DNA of 64,000 bases from a bacterium (lineage in GTDB: Bacteria > Zhuqueibacterota > Zhuqueibacteria > Zhuqueibacterales > Zhuqueibacteraceae): NCBI GenBank assembly GCA_023150945.1, contig JAKLJX010000001.1, positions 801,693 through 865,692 of the forward strand. Direction: 5' to 3'. Numbering within the stretch: position 1 is the first letter of the stretch; each line of letters begins with the position of its first letter. The position numbers and the translations under genes are program-made. Shown here in pieces: positions 1 to 10,641 of the stretch. The notes beneath the pieces are model-generated. The model was not told the DNA's origin. It saw only the letters and a program-made list of their open reading frames with translations, and made no database searches.

Positions 1-1
1 G

Positions 2-1093
2 ACGTCGGAAATGCAGCGCCGGGGCAATTCGTTTTTGTTCAATGACAGCACGAAAACGTCGTGGGTTTACGAGACCGCGGTTTTCATGAAAGCGCTCGAA
101 CAGGTCTGGCAGCAAACCGGCGAACAGAAATACTTTGACTATGTCAAAGCCTTCGCCGATTCCTATGTCGAGCCGGACGGCAACATCAAAACCTATGAGT
201 TGGAAGAATACAACATCGATCACGTGAACCCCGGAAAAGTCCTGCTGATGTTGTACAATGCCACGCACGATGAAAAGTACAAGAACGCAGCGGCTTTGAA
301 CATGAAGCAACTGGAGACGCATCCGCGCACTCGGGAGGGCGGTTTTTGGCACAAGAAAATCTATCCGTGGCAGATGTGGCTCGACGGCATTTTCATGGGC
401 GCACCCTTTTATGCCGAGTACGCGAAAATGTTCGATCGTCCTGAGGCATTCGACGATATCGCGAATCAAATCATCTTTGTGGCGCATCATACTTATGATT
501 CCACCACTGGTTTGTACTACCACGGCTGGGATGAGAGCAAGCAGCAAGAGTGGGCCGATCCGGTGACGGGCTGCTCGCCGAATTTTTGGGGCCGCGCGAT
601 CGGTTGGTATGCCATGGGCATTGTGGATGTGCTCGATTACTTCTCGAACGATCATCCCAAACGAGAACAGATCATCGCGATTCTTCGCAACCTCGCGCGC
701 GCGGTGCGAAAATATCAAGATGAAGAAACCGGTCTGTGGTATCAAGTGCTGGATCAAGGCGGCCGCGCGGGAAATTTCTTGGAGGCTTCGGCCTCGGCAA
801 TGTTCGTGTACGCTCTTGCCAAAGCGGTGCGCAATGGTTATCTTGATCAAGCATATTTGGCGGTGGCGGAGAAAGGCTACCGCGGCATCATCGAAAACTT
901 GATCAAAGTGGAGCCGGACGGCCTTGTCACGCTCACGCAGGTTTGTCAGGTTGCCGGGCTCGGCGGCAAGCCCTATCGGGACGGCTCCTATGAGTATTAC
1001 GTGAGTACGCCGATTGTGAGCAACGATCTCAAAGGGGTGGGGCCGTTCATCATGGCCAGCGTGGAAATGGAGAAGCAGCAAGAGGCCAGGTGA
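2..1093 (+). CDS. GH105/GH88-type unsaturated rhamnogalacturonyl/glucuronyl hydrolase, 5' partial
   Basis: This enzyme family removes the 4,5-unsaturated uronic acid left at the non-reducing end of pectin or rhamnogalacturonan fragments by polysaccharide lyases, releasing 5-dehydro-4-deoxy-glucuronate. The visible 360 residues (counted from the ATG at 11) show the family alpha/alpha-barrel pattern: a W-x-Y-E helix start near residue 18, the core motif WLDGIFMGAPFYAEY with the presumed catalytic Asp at 125, and FWGRAIGWYAMG near 197. The frame is open to the left edge without a stop and the first visible residues read like the middle of a helix, so the true start and any signal peptide lie upstream. 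Its product is the substrate of kduI further along. The choice between the unsaturated rhamnogalacturonyl and glucuronyl activities is not decided here. Confidence 0.85.
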   Translation, partial: TSEMQRRGNSFLFNDSTKTSWVYETAVFMKALEQVWQQTGEQKYFDYVKAFADSYVEPDGNIKTYELEEYNIDHVNPGKVLLMLYNATHDEKYKNAAALNMKQLETHPRTREGGFWHKKIYPWQMWLDGIFMGAPFYAEYAKMFDRPEAFDDIANQIIFVAHHTYDSTTGLYYHGWDESKQQEWADPVTGCSPNFWGRAIGWYAMGIVDVLDYFSNDHPKREQIIAILRNLARAVRKYQDEETGLWYQVLDQGGRAGNFLEASASAMFVYALAKAVRNGYLDQAYLAVAEKGYRGIIENLIKVEPDGLVTLTQVCQVAGLGGKPYRDGSYEYYVSTPIVSNDLKGVGPFIMASVEMEKQQEAR

Positions 1094-1192
1094 GAAAGCG
1101 CAAAGCAAAGACCCAACGCGTTCGAAATCGGATCACAAGATTCGTACCACAAAACTGAAGAGTGGACGGACAATTCAACGAACGGGCAGATT

Positions 1193-2947
<1,755 letters not shown>

Positions 2948-2954
2948 GAAGTAA

Positions 2955-3022
2955 GACAGAATGATTAGTCGACAAAATGATCTTTCGATTCTATTGATTC
3001 TGCCAAACCAACATTCTGCCAT
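2955..3022. repeat. Intergenic imperfect inverted repeat, copy 1
   Basis: The AT-rich gap between the symporter and galT contains CAGAATGATT on the left and two ATTCTGCC-type motifs on the right. Together they form a long imperfect palindrome. A related element fills the next gap (4085-4152). It ends just before the galT ribosome-binding site. Confidence 0.5.
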
Positions 3023-3036
3023 TTGAGGAGATTGCA

Positions 3037-4083
3037 GTGGTCTGGGAACAAAGATGGCACCCATTGCGCGAGGAATGGGTGATCATTGCCGCGCACCGGC
3101 AGAATCGTCCCTGGACCGGCGAGACGATTCGGAGTGCAGCGCCGGAATTACCGGAATATGATCCTGCATGCTATTTGTGTCCCGGGAATAAGCGCGTGAG
3201 CGGAAAGCAAAACCCTGAATATGAACAGACTTTTGTGTTTGATAACGACCATGCGTGCGTGAGCTGGGGAGCTCCCGCCGTGCCACCAAAAGAACAGGGG
3301 GTTTACAAAAGCAGCCCGGCGCGCGGCGTAGCGCGCGTCGTCTGCTACAGTCCTAAACACAATCTCACGCTGGCTGAGCTTGAAGTGCCGGAAATCGTCA
3401 CGTTGCTCAAAGTATGGCAGGAGCAATATCGTGAGCTGGGCGGCCACCCGGAAATCAATCATGTGCTGATCTTTGAAAACAAGGGCGAAGTCGTCGGTGT
3501 GTCGAATCCGCATCCGCACTGCCAGATTTATGCAACGAACTTTGTATTCAAGTTCATTGAAACCGAGGCCCGCTGCGCGCGCGAATACTTTTTGCAGAAT
3601 GGCCGGCCGCTTTTTCAGGACATTCTCAAACAAGAAAAAGCCGACGGCCGGCGCATTGTCTGTGAAAATGATTCTGCCATCGCTTTTGTTCCCTATTTTG
3701 CGCGCTACGCTTATGAAGTCTATGTCGCTCCCAAAGCGACCCATTCGAGTCTGGCTGATCTGTCGCACGACGAGCTGCAGGATTTTTCCACCGTCCTCAA
3801 GCAGATCTTGATTAAGTTCGACAATCTCTGGCTAATGCCTTTTCCCTATGTGATGCCGCTGCATCAGGCGCCCACCGACGGGGAGGATTACAGTGGCTTT
3901 CACTTTCATGTCGAATTTCACCCGCCTCTGCGCAAACCGAATCTGTTGAAGTACCTCGCCGGCCCCGAGATCGGCGGCGGAAATTTCTTGAGTGATACCT
4001 CTCCGGAAGAAAAGGCGCTGGAATTAATCAGGCAGGCGAATGTCCATTACAAAAAACTCTCGACGCAAAAGCGCAACAATTAG
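3037..4083 (+). CDS. galT: Galactose-1-phosphate uridylyltransferase
   Basis: GalT exchanges UMP between UDP-glucose and galactose-1-phosphate in the Leloir pathway in the cytoplasm. The 348-residue protein has the usual family length. It shows the catalytic H-P-H-C-Q motif at residues 159-163, where His161 would be the uridylylated nucleophile, a Cys45-x-x-Cys48 pair fitting the zinc site, and HFHVEFHPP near the C-terminal metal region. The start is a GTG at 3037 preceded at six bases by GAGGAG, which decides the start. The next gene is a GHMP sugar kinase, so the pair could convert galactose to UDP-galactose. No epimerase gene is present in the window. Confidence 0.95.
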   Translation: MVWEQRWHPLREEWVIIAAHRQNRPWTGETIRSAAPELPEYDPACYLCPGNKRVSGKQNPEYEQTFVFDNDHACVSWGAPAVPPKEQGVYKSSPARGVARVVCYSPKHNLTLAELEVPEIVTLLKVWQEQYRELGGHPEINHVLIFENKGEVVGVSNPHPHCQIYATNFVFKFIETEARCAREYFLQNGRPLFQDILKQEKADGRRIVCENDSAIAFVPYFARYAYEVYVAPKATHSSLADLSHDELQDFSTVLKQILIKFDNLWLMPFPYVMPLHQAPTDGEDYSGFHFHVEFHPPLRKPNLLKYLAGPEIGGGNFLSDTSPEEKALELIRQANVHYKKLSTQKRNN

Positions 4084-4084
4084 G

Positions 4085-4152
4085 GCACGGAATGATTGAA
4101 TGACGAAGTAATTTTTGCAACAATTATTCTGTCGATAAATCATCCTGCCATA
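4085..4152. repeat. Intergenic imperfect inverted repeat, copy 2
   Basis: The gap between galT and the kinase carries GGAATGATTGAATGACGAA on the left and a partly complementary right arm containing TTCTGTCGATAAATCATCC. It is similar in composition, length and motifs to the element at 2955-3022 and probably belongs to the same intergenic family. Confidence 0.5.
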
Positions 4153-4170
4153 AAAGAAATCAGTTGACGC

Positions 4171-5640
4171 ATGTATCGGATTGTTCACAGCACAACGCCT
4201 GATTTGGAAGATGTCGATCGTTTTCTTGCGCTCATGAATACGTTGGATCAAAACTCCGTGGCCGAGGCCCGGACCTTGTTCGATCCTGAAGAGGAAATCA
4301 TCGTTACGCGCGCGCCGGGCCGGCTGGATGTGATGGGCGGCATTGCGGATTATTCCGGATCGTTGGTGCTGCAGTTGCCGCTTAAAGAAGCGACGCTGGC
4401 GGCGCTGCAATTGGCGCCGGACCGGAAGCTCAGCATTGTCAGTTTGAACGCAAAAGGAAATGGCAGATCACCACATTTTGAAATGAACCTGGATGATTTC
4501 GAGAAGGCGGGCGCTCCGCTCGACTATCCCGCGGCGCAAACATATTTTCAAAAGAACCCCGCGACTGCCTGGGCCGCGTATGCTGCCGGTGCCTTTCTGG
4601 TTTTGCTGAAAGAAAAGGCGGCGACGTTCAAGAAGGGCGCCCGCATTCTGATTCACTCCGAAGTGCCGGAGGGCAAAGGTGTCAGCTCTTCGGCAGCGCT
4701 GGAAGTGGCCGTCATGTCCGCGGTGGCTGCAGCGTACAGCGTTGAAATACGCCCGCATGAGATGGCGTTTTTGTGCCAGAAAGTCGAGAACCTGGTGGTT
4801 GGTGCGCCATGTGGCGTCATGGATCAAATGACCGCGGTGTGCGGCAAAGTCGGGCAGCTCTTGTCGCTGCTTTGTCAGCCCGCTGTTTTGCAGGAACCGA
4901 TCAAAGTCCCGAACGAGGTTTCGTTTTGGGGAATTGATTCCGGTCTCCGGCATTCTGTTTCCGGCGCGGACTATGTTTCTGTGCGCGTCGGCGCGTTCAT
5001 GGGATACCGAATCATCGCCGCGCTGGCCGGCTGCGAGGTCGCGACCGGGAAAAGTGATCGGCTGGTTTGCATAAACGACACCAAGTGGAATGGCTATTTG
5101 GCCAATATCACACCGTCGTTCTACGAGCATCATTTTGCGCCGCATTTGCCGGACAAAATTCGGGGCAGTGAATTTCTGGCGCGTTATCAAGGGACAACTG
5201 ATGCTGTAACCAAAATCGAGCCGGACACGGTTTATGGAGTCGCCAAGCCGACTGCGCATCCCATTTATGAACATTTTCGGGTGCGCACTTTTGCCGAGCT
5301 GCTGCAAAATCCAATGAGCGAGCGGACTTTGGAACAACTGGGTGAATTGATGTACCAAGCGCACAGCAGCTATTCAGCATGCGGCCTGGGATCAGAAGGC
5401 ACCGATAGGCTGGTTGCGCTTGCTCGAGAGCTTGGTACCCAAAAAGGGATATATGGCGCCAAAATAACCGGCGGCGGCAGCGGCGGTACGGTCGCAGTTC
5501 TGGGTGGCGCCAACGCACACCATTCTGTTGCCGAGCTCTGTGAGCGTTACGCGCAAGAGACCGACCATGCTCCGCAACTTTTCAGCGGCTCATCTCCCGG
5601 CGCAGAGGAATTTGGCTTTGTGCGCTTGAGAAACAGCTAG
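4171..5640 (+). CDS. GHMP-family sugar kinase resembling plant L-arabinokinase (galactokinase superfamily)
   Basis: A cytoplasmic kinase that should phosphorylate C1 of an aldose with ATP. Visible GHMP motifs are APGRLDVMGGIADYSG (residues 48-63), the ATP-binding loop PEGKGVSSSAALE (166-178), VGAPCGVMDQMT (210-221, catalytic Asp about 218) and the C-terminal KITGGGSGGTV. In ordinary galactokinases the first motif reads GEHTDY; here Glu and His are replaced by Gly and Ile. From memory, VMGGIADYSGSLVLQ, the WGIDSG-RHS segment, HPIYEHFRV and SGSSPGAEEFG match the kinase domain of plant L-arabinokinase (ARA1) closely. Next to galT it may act on galactose, on L-arabinose (same ring stereochemistry, lacking C6), or on both. 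At 489 residues it is longer than typical bacterial GalK. ATG at 4171. Confidence 0.85.
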   Translation: MYRIVHSTTPDLEDVDRFLALMNTLDQNSVAEARTLFDPEEEIIVTRAPGRLDVMGGIADYSGSLVLQLPLKEATLAALQLAPDRKLSIVSLNAKGNGRSPHFEMNLDDFEKAGAPLDYPAAQTYFQKNPATAWAAYAAGAFLVLLKEKAATFKKGARILIHSEVPEGKGVSSSAALEVAVMSAVAAAYSVEIRPHEMAFLCQKVENLVVGAPCGVMDQMTAVCGKVGQLLSLLCQPAVLQEPIKVPNEVSFWGIDSGLRHSVSGADYVSVRVGAFMGYRIIAALAGCEVATGKSDRLVCINDTKWNGYLANITPSFYEHHFAPHLPDKIRGSEFLARYQGTTDAVTKIEPDTVYGVAKPTAHPIYEHFRVRTFAELLQNPMSERTLEQLGELMYQAHSSYSACGLGSEGTDRLVALARELGTQKGIYGAKITGGGSGGTVAVLGGANAHHSVAELCERYAQETDHAPQLFSGSSPGAEEFGFVRLRNS

Positions 5641-5644
5641 TGGA

Positions 5645-6028
5645 TTGACGATGCGATTACGCGAAGCGCAACTGATTTTCCGGACAAGTCTCTTGGTCAT
5701 GCAAACCAATCCCAGCGGATCAACCCAATTGCCGAGCATCACGCTGCGGCCTCTTGGCGTCATCTCCAGGGTCAGTAGGTGGCTCTCTATTCGCTGGCCA
5801 ACGCCACGGCCGCGACCCAGGCAATCACCAACACTTCTGGCCGGAAAGAAGTATACACTGGCGCAGAAAAACGCTGCCGGCAGGATGCCCGGCCATTTAC
5901 AGGGCAGCGGAGTGGGTTTTGACAAGATGGTTTGGCAGTCAAGATCACTGATTGAAAGCGGAGTTGCAGGGCTCAAAAGATCTGACCTGGATTTACAAAT
6001 TCAAAACCGATGCACCCGCGGTTGAATG
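5645..6028 (+). pseudogene. Degraded coding remnant between the sugar kinase and the DUF4861 gene
   Basis: This roughly 390-base stretch has no intact reading frame with a convincing start. One frame reads AEWVLTRWFGSQDH, meets a TGA ending at 5951, and continues as a natural-looking C-terminus containing LTWIYKFKTDAPAVE before the stop at about 6026-6028. That pattern suggests the 3' end of a decayed gene with at least one nonsense or frameshift change. The original family was not recognised. It could instead be non-coding. Confidence 0.35.
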
Positions 6029-6067
6029 AGAAATGGCGCAGAAATCACAAACTTCGAGAGTAGAGTC

Positions 6068-7357
6068 ATGAGGTCCGCACGCGTGTTTCCGGTCCTGATC
6101 GTTGTCGCGATTCTGCTGGGATGTGCCCAGAAAGATGAAGTCAGCAACACACTGAAGCAAACCTATCCCGAAGCCATTACCCTAACGGTAAAAAATCCGG
6201 TGGCGATGGAGCGCCAGGGTGTCAAACGCGCGCGCCGGGATGCCGCGATCGTTGTGGAGATGATGCAGCTCAAAGCCAAAGCGCCGGAGTTCAACAGCAA
6301 TGCTTTTGTGATTCTGGCAGAAGGCAGGGAGCTGGCGAGTCAGGCCATTGATCGTGACAATGATGGCAACACCGATCACATTGTGTGCGTTGCCGATTTC
6401 GCTCCGAACGAGACGAAGACCTTTACCGTTCGCTACGCGAAATCGGGCGAGCTGAGACGAGAGTATCCCAAGCGCACGCAAGCCGAGCTTTCACACAAGG
6501 TCGGCGGCAAGTTTGTCAATCGCAAGTACGAGGGCGGCACGTTTCAAAATGTGCAGTACTTGCGCGTACCGCCGGAGCATACCGATCATTCCCTTTATAT
6601 CCGTTACGAAGGTCCCGGCTTGGAATCCGACAAGATCGGTTACCGTTTTTATCTCGACTGGCGCAATGCCATCGACATTTTTGGCAAGAAAACGCCGGAC
6701 ATGGTTTTGCAGAATGTCGGCCTGGATGGCTTCGATTCCTATCACGAGATGTCGGATTGGGGCATGGATATTTTGAAAGTCGGCGACGCGCTTGGCATTG
6801 GTTCGCTCGCGATGTGGTACGGAGGCAAAGCCCAGCGCGTGGCGCAGACCGACAGCGTCACTTGTGCCATTCTTGCTGACGGCACTGTGTACTCGCAAAT
6901 TCAAACGAAGTATTTTGGGTGGAAGGTCGGCGACGGCGTTTTCAATGTCGTTTCGAATCTGTCCATCACCGCCGGCAGCGGTTTGACCAAGCATCAGGTT
7001 GAGATCGACGGCAACCCAGACAACTTATGCACCGGCATCGTCAAGCTCGACAGCACTGTGTTGCTTGTTTCGCCGGAATCGAGTGAGGGTTGGGCCTACT
7101 TGGCGACTTATGGCAAGCAGAGTCTGGCGAATGACAAGCTCGGCATGGCGGTTCTCTATCGCAAAAGCGATTTGATTGAAGTAACTGCAGACCAACTCAG
7201 CCATGTTGTGGTTCTCAAACCGGAGAATGGCCGGTTGACTTACTATTTCCTGGGGGCCTGGGAACAAGAGCCTGACGGCATCAAAAACAAGGAGGAGTTC
7301 GAAGCTTATTTGAATGAGACTAGCGCCGCGTTGAATGCGCCACTGATGATCGAGTAG
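6068..7357 (+). CDS. DUF4861 family lipoprotein
   Basis: An exported protein of the DUF4861 family, which is often found in pectin and rhamnogalacturonan utilisation clusters; its activity is not established. The start chosen is the ATG at 6068, giving MRSARVFPVLIVVAILLGC, a lipoprotein signal with a cysteine immediately after LLG. An in-frame upstream start at 6026 would put the signal 14 residues inside the protein. Family-type segments include RYEGPGLESDKIGYRFYLDWRN and LGWDGFDSYHE-like VGLDGFDSYHEMSDWGMDILK, and IGSLAMWYGGKA. The mature part is about 410 residues with no further membrane segment, so it is likely tethered to a membrane. The position between the kinase and kduI suggests a role on oligogalacturonide or rhamnogalacturonan fragments. 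Confidence 0.75.
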   Translation: MRSARVFPVLIVVAILLGCAQKDEVSNTLKQTYPEAITLTVKNPVAMERQGVKRARRDAAIVVEMMQLKAKAPEFNSNAFVILAEGRELASQAIDRDNDGNTDHIVCVADFAPNETKTFTVRYAKSGELRREYPKRTQAELSHKVGGKFVNRKYEGGTFQNVQYLRVPPEHTDHSLYIRYEGPGLESDKIGYRFYLDWRNAIDIFGKKTPDMVLQNVGLDGFDSYHEMSDWGMDILKVGDALGIGSLAMWYGGKAQRVAQTDSVTCAILADGTVYSQIQTKYFGWKVGDGVFNVVSNLSITAGSGLTKHQVEIDGNPDNLCTGIVKLDSTVLLVSPESSEGWAYLATYGKQSLANDKLGMAVLYRKSDLIEVTADQLSHVVVLKPENGRLTYYFLGAWEQEPDGIKNKEEFEAYLNETSAALNAPLMIE

Positions 7358-7406
7358 GCCACTGCCGGCTCGCATCTGTTTCAACTTGTCGCATTTGACA
7401 TTATTG

Positions 7407-7465
7407 CCCGCGAAACACACGAAAGGACACGAAAGGCTTTTGGGTGTATTTCGCGTGTTTGGCGG
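7407..7465. repeat. Imperfect inverted repeat upstream of kduI
   Basis: The left arm begins CCGCGAAACACACGAAA and the right arm ends TTTCGCGTGTTTGGCGG; they are nearly complementary and would form a long hairpin. It lies in the 150-base gap before kduI. It may be a dispersed intergenic repeat rather than a terminator, since no T-run follows. Confidence 0.5.
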
Positions 7466-7509
7466 TGCTGGAAGTCAGTTATGATGTTTTCAAATGAAGG
7501 ATTGAAACA

Positions 7510-8340
7510 ATGAAAATCTTGCCAGCCGTAGATACCATCCGCACCAAAGGCCTGACGACTTCCGAGTTGCGCGAGGCTTATTTGCTCGCAGATTTGTTCC
7601 AGCCGGAGGCAATCAATTTGGTTTATTCGGAAATCGATCGTGCCGTGATCGGCGCTGCCGTGCCGGTGAAAGAAAAACTCTCTCTGCCGACTTCCAAAGA
7701 ATTGGCGGCGGATTATTTTGCGCAGCGCCGCGAGATCGGTGTGCTCAACGTCGGCGGCGCGGGACAAATTAGCGTCGACAAAAAAGTTTGTGATCTCGCG
7801 AACCGCGATATGCTTTACATTGGTAAAGGCGCTCGAGAGATTATTTTCAGCAGTAAGAAGGAAGCCGAGCCGGCGGCGTTTTTTATTCTGAGTTTCCCGG
7901 CGCACCAAAGCCATCCCACTACGCTCATGCGCCAGGCCGAGGCGCAAGCGGTTCATCTCGGCTCGCCGGAGGGCGCCAACCAGCGCACGATCTACAAGTA
8001 CATTCATCCCGGCGGCATTCAAAGTTGCCAGTTGGTGATGGGCTTCACCCAACTGCAAAGCGGCTCCATCTGGAATACCATGCCGCCGCACACGCATTCC
8101 CGTCGCATGGAAGTTTACTTGTATTTTGATGTGCCGGACAATGCGCGCATTTTTCATTTCATGGGGCAGCCGGAAGAAACGCGCCATCTCGTCATTGCCA
8201 ACCGGCAGGCAGTCATTTCGCCAAGCTGGTCGATCCACTGCGGCGCCGGTACGGCGGCCTATTCATTTTGTTGGGGCATGGGCGGCGAGAATCAGGCGTT
8301 TGAAGATATGGATGCGGTTGGCATGGCGCAGTTGCGTTGA
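7510..8340 (+). CDS. kduI: 5-dehydro-4-deoxy-D-glucuronate isomerase
   Basis: KduI isomerises 5-dehydro-4-deoxy-D-glucuronate, the unsaturated-uronate product of the GH105 enzyme, to 3-deoxy-D-glycero-2,5-hexodiulosonate. The 276-residue cupin protein matches the normal family length. The zinc ligands are visible as H194, H196 and E201 in PPHTHSRRMEVYLYF, with His243 in SIHCGAG as the fourth. ATG at 7510 is preceded by GAAGGA. It is followed by kduD, the next enzyme in the pathway, after about 100 bases. Confidence 0.96.
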   Translation: MKILPAVDTIRTKGLTTSELREAYLLADLFQPEAINLVYSEIDRAVIGAAVPVKEKLSLPTSKELAADYFAQRREIGVLNVGGAGQISVDKKVCDLANRDMLYIGKGAREIIFSSKKEAEPAAFFILSFPAHQSHPTTLMRQAEAQAVHLGSPEGANQRTIYKYIHPGGIQSCQLVMGFTQLQSGSIWNTMPPHTHSRRMEVYLYFDVPDNARIFHFMGQPEETRHLVIANRQAVISPSWSIHCGAGTAAYSFCWGMGGENQAFEDMDAVGMAQLR

Positions 8341-8352
8341 ATGTTCGTAGTG

Positions 8353-8400
8353 ACGCCTTCAGGCGTTCAACTTCTGACGGACATCCGACGCCTAAAGGCG
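8353..8400. repeat. Two short perfect hairpins in the kduI-kduD gap
   Basis: ACGCCT-TC-AGGCGT (8353-8366) and CGCCT-AA-AGGCG (8389-8400) are two small palindromes sharing the CGCCT/AGGCG stem, about 22 bases apart. They resemble a REP-type intergenic element. There is no adjacent T-run. Confidence 0.5.
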
Positions 8401-8441
8401 AAATTACAAACTCACCTTTTTTTAAAGAAGGACATCGGTAT

Positions 8442-9203
8442 ATGATTTTGGACAAATTCAAGCTCGACGGCAAAGTCGCAATCGTCACCGGCTCTTCGCG
8501 GGGACTTGGTCAAGGCATGGCTGTCGCGCTGGCGGAGGCCGGCGCGGATATTGTGCTCGTCGATAGAAGCGATGCCACCGCCTCCTGCCAGGCCGTGGGA
8601 AAGCGCGGCCGGCGTTGTTTGAATCTCACGGCAGACTTGAGCGATGCAAATTGTGTCGGCGACATCGTGCGCGCAACAGTCGACAAGTTCGGCACAATCG
8701 ATATACTGGTGAACAATGCCGGCATCATCCGGCGTGCGCCGCTGCTCGAGTTCCCTGAGAAAGACTGGGATGAGGTGATCAACATCAACCTGCGCGCGCT
8801 GTTTTTTCTCAGTCAGGCGGCGGCGCGGGTAATGGTCGCGCAAGGCCGCGGCGGCAAAATCATCAATGTCGCCTCGTTGCTTTCCTTTCAAGGCGGCATC
8901 CTGGTACCCTCATACACGGCTGCAAAAAGCGCGGTCAAGGGATTGACCCACGCGTTTGCCAACGAGTTGGCACGGCACAACATCAATGTGAACGCGATCG
9001 CGCCCGGCTACATGGCAACGGACAATACCCAGGCATTGCGCGAAGATCCCACGCGCAGCGCCGCAATTCTCGCACGCATCCCGGCAGGCCGCTGGGGCAC
9101 ACCCGATGATCTGATGGGCGCGGTGGTGTTTTTGGCATCGGAAGCGTCGAGCTACATGCACGGACACACGCTGGTCGTTGACGGCGGCTGGCTGAGCCGT
9201 TGA
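8442..9203 (+). CDS. kduD: 2-dehydro-3-deoxy-D-gluconate 5-dehydrogenase
   Basis: KduD reduces the KduI product to 2-keto-3-deoxygluconate (KDG) with NAD(P)H. The open frame extends upstream to 8337, but the ATG at 8442 with AGAAGGA ten bases upstream gives a 253-residue protein, the usual KduD size; the extra N-terminus would be translated from the hairpin repeats. Short-chain dehydrogenase features are the TGSSRGLG cofactor loop near residues 16-23, NNAG, and the catalytic YTAAK. KDG made here would need a kinase and an aldolase that are not in the window. Confidence 0.94.
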   Translation: MILDKFKLDGKVAIVTGSSRGLGQGMAVALAEAGADIVLVDRSDATASCQAVGKRGRRCLNLTADLSDANCVGDIVRATVDKFGTIDILVNNAGIIRRAPLLEFPEKDWDEVININLRALFFLSQAAARVMVAQGRGGKIINVASLLSFQGGILVPSYTAAKSAVKGLTHAFANELARHNINVNAIAPGYMATDNTQALREDPTRSAAILARIPAGRWGTPDDLMGAVVFLASEASSYMHGHTLVVDGGWLSR

Positions 9204-9348
9204 CGCGCAACATGATTCTCGCGTCGAATGAGAATGGCGAATTCTAAAACACCTCGAGTGCCAGCGGAAATCACGATCAGCCCAATTCACGGAAAGTGTG
9301 AACCCTGTCCCACCGCATGACTGCTGGATCAAAATGGAGACCGAGCAA

Positions 9349-10641
9349 ATGACTGCTGCAAACGAGACGGTTCCCACGCAGGTTGAGAGACCAAAGGGTG
9401 CCAATTATCGCTGGACAGTCTGTGCGTTGTTGTTTTTCGCCACCACGATCAACTACATCGATCGCCAGGTGCTCGGCATTCTCGCGCCCGTGTTGGAAAA
9501 GGAAATCGGCTGGAGTGAATCACAATACGGTTTTATCGTCACCGCGTTTCAGGGAGCGTATGCCATTGGCTTGGTGGTCGTTGGCCGCATGATGGATTTA
9601 CTGGGCACCAAGATCGGCTATTCCGTTGCCATGGTATTTTGGAGTCTGGCGGCGATGGCGCACGCACTGGCGAAATCAGCTTTTGGATTTGGCGCAGCCC
9701 GCTTTGCTCTCGGCTTGGGAGAGTCGGGCAATTTCCCGGCAGCAATCAAGACCGTGGCGGAATGGTTTCCAAAGAAAGAACGCGCCCTGGCCACGGGGAT
9801 TTTCAATGCCGGCTCCAATGTCGGTGCGGTGGTCGCGCCGTTGGTCGTGCCGTGGCTGACGCTCACCTACGGCTGGCAGGAAGCCTTCATCTTCACCGCT
9901 GCCATCGGATTTGTCTGGTTGATTTTTTGGCACTGGCTTTATGAAAAGCCCGAGCAGCAAAAGCGCTTGTCGGCACGGGAACTGTCATACATTCTGAGCG
10001 ATCCGCCCGAGCCGGAGACCAAAATCAAGTGGCTGAAACTCATGCCGCACCGCCAAACCTGGGCGTTTGCGATTGGAAAATTTCTTACGGATCCGGTGTG
10101 GTGGTTCTATCTGTATTGGGTTCCCAAATTTCTCAATGCGAATTACGGACTGACGTTGGACAAAATCGGATTGCCGCTGGTCATCATTTATTTGATGGCG
10201 GACGTCGGCAGCATAGGCGGCGGCTGGCTCTCTTCGGTTTTCATCAAGCGCGGCTGGAGCGTGAACAAGGGGCGGAAGATGGCAATGCTGATTTGCGCGC
10301 TCTGTGTCGTGCCGATTATGTATGCTTCCCAGGCGAAGGAGATGTGGCTGGCGGTCGCGCTGCTGGGTCTCGCCACCGCGGCGCATCAAGGCTGGTCGGC
10401 AAACTTGTTCACGACCACTTCCGACATGTTTCCGCGGCGGGCGGTGGGCTCTATTGTCGGGTTCGGCGGCATGGCCGGCGCCGTCGGCGGCATGCTGATC
10501 TCCACCGCCACGGGGTTCATTCTCGAACTCACCGGCAGCTACGTGTCGCTCTTCATCATCGCCGGCGCGGTTTATTTGCTGGCCTTGTTGATTATTCATC
10601 TGCTCGTGCCCAAGCTGGAACCGGCCAGAATTGCGGAATGA
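9349..10641 (+). CDS. MFS transporter, hexuronate (ExuT-like) type of the ACS family
   Basis: A 12-segment inner-membrane carrier of the anion:cation symporter branch of the major facilitator superfamily. The first transmembrane segment carries [13 protein letters not shown], and [38 protein letters not shown] is typical of hexuronate/glucarate importers. The ATG at 9349, with GGAG eight bases before it, is preferred over the GTG at 9298 and ATG at 9334. Its stop codon overlaps the next start in ATGA, coupling it to uxaC and arguing for import of galacturonate or glucuronate. Confidence 0.88.
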   Translation: MTAANETVPTQVERPKGANYRWTVCALLFFATTINYIDRQVLGILAPVLEKEIGWSESQYGFIVTAFQGAYAIGLVVVGRMMDLLGTKIGYSVAMVFWSLAAMAHALAKSAFGFGAARFALGLGESGNFPAAIKTVAEWFPKKERALATGIFNAGSNVGAVVAPLVVPWLTLTYGWQEAFIFTAAIGFVWLIFWHWLYEKPEQQKRLSARELSYILSDPPEPETKIKWLKLMPHRQTWAFAIGKFLTDPVWWFYLYWVPKFLNANYGLTLDKIGLPLVIIYLMADVGSIGGGWLSSVFIKRGWSVNKGRKMAMLICALCVVPIMYASQAKEMWLAVALLGLATAAHQGWSANLFTTTSDMFPRRAVGSIVGFGGMAGAVGGMLISTATGFILELTGSYVSLFIIAGAVYLLALLIIHLLVPKLEPARIAE

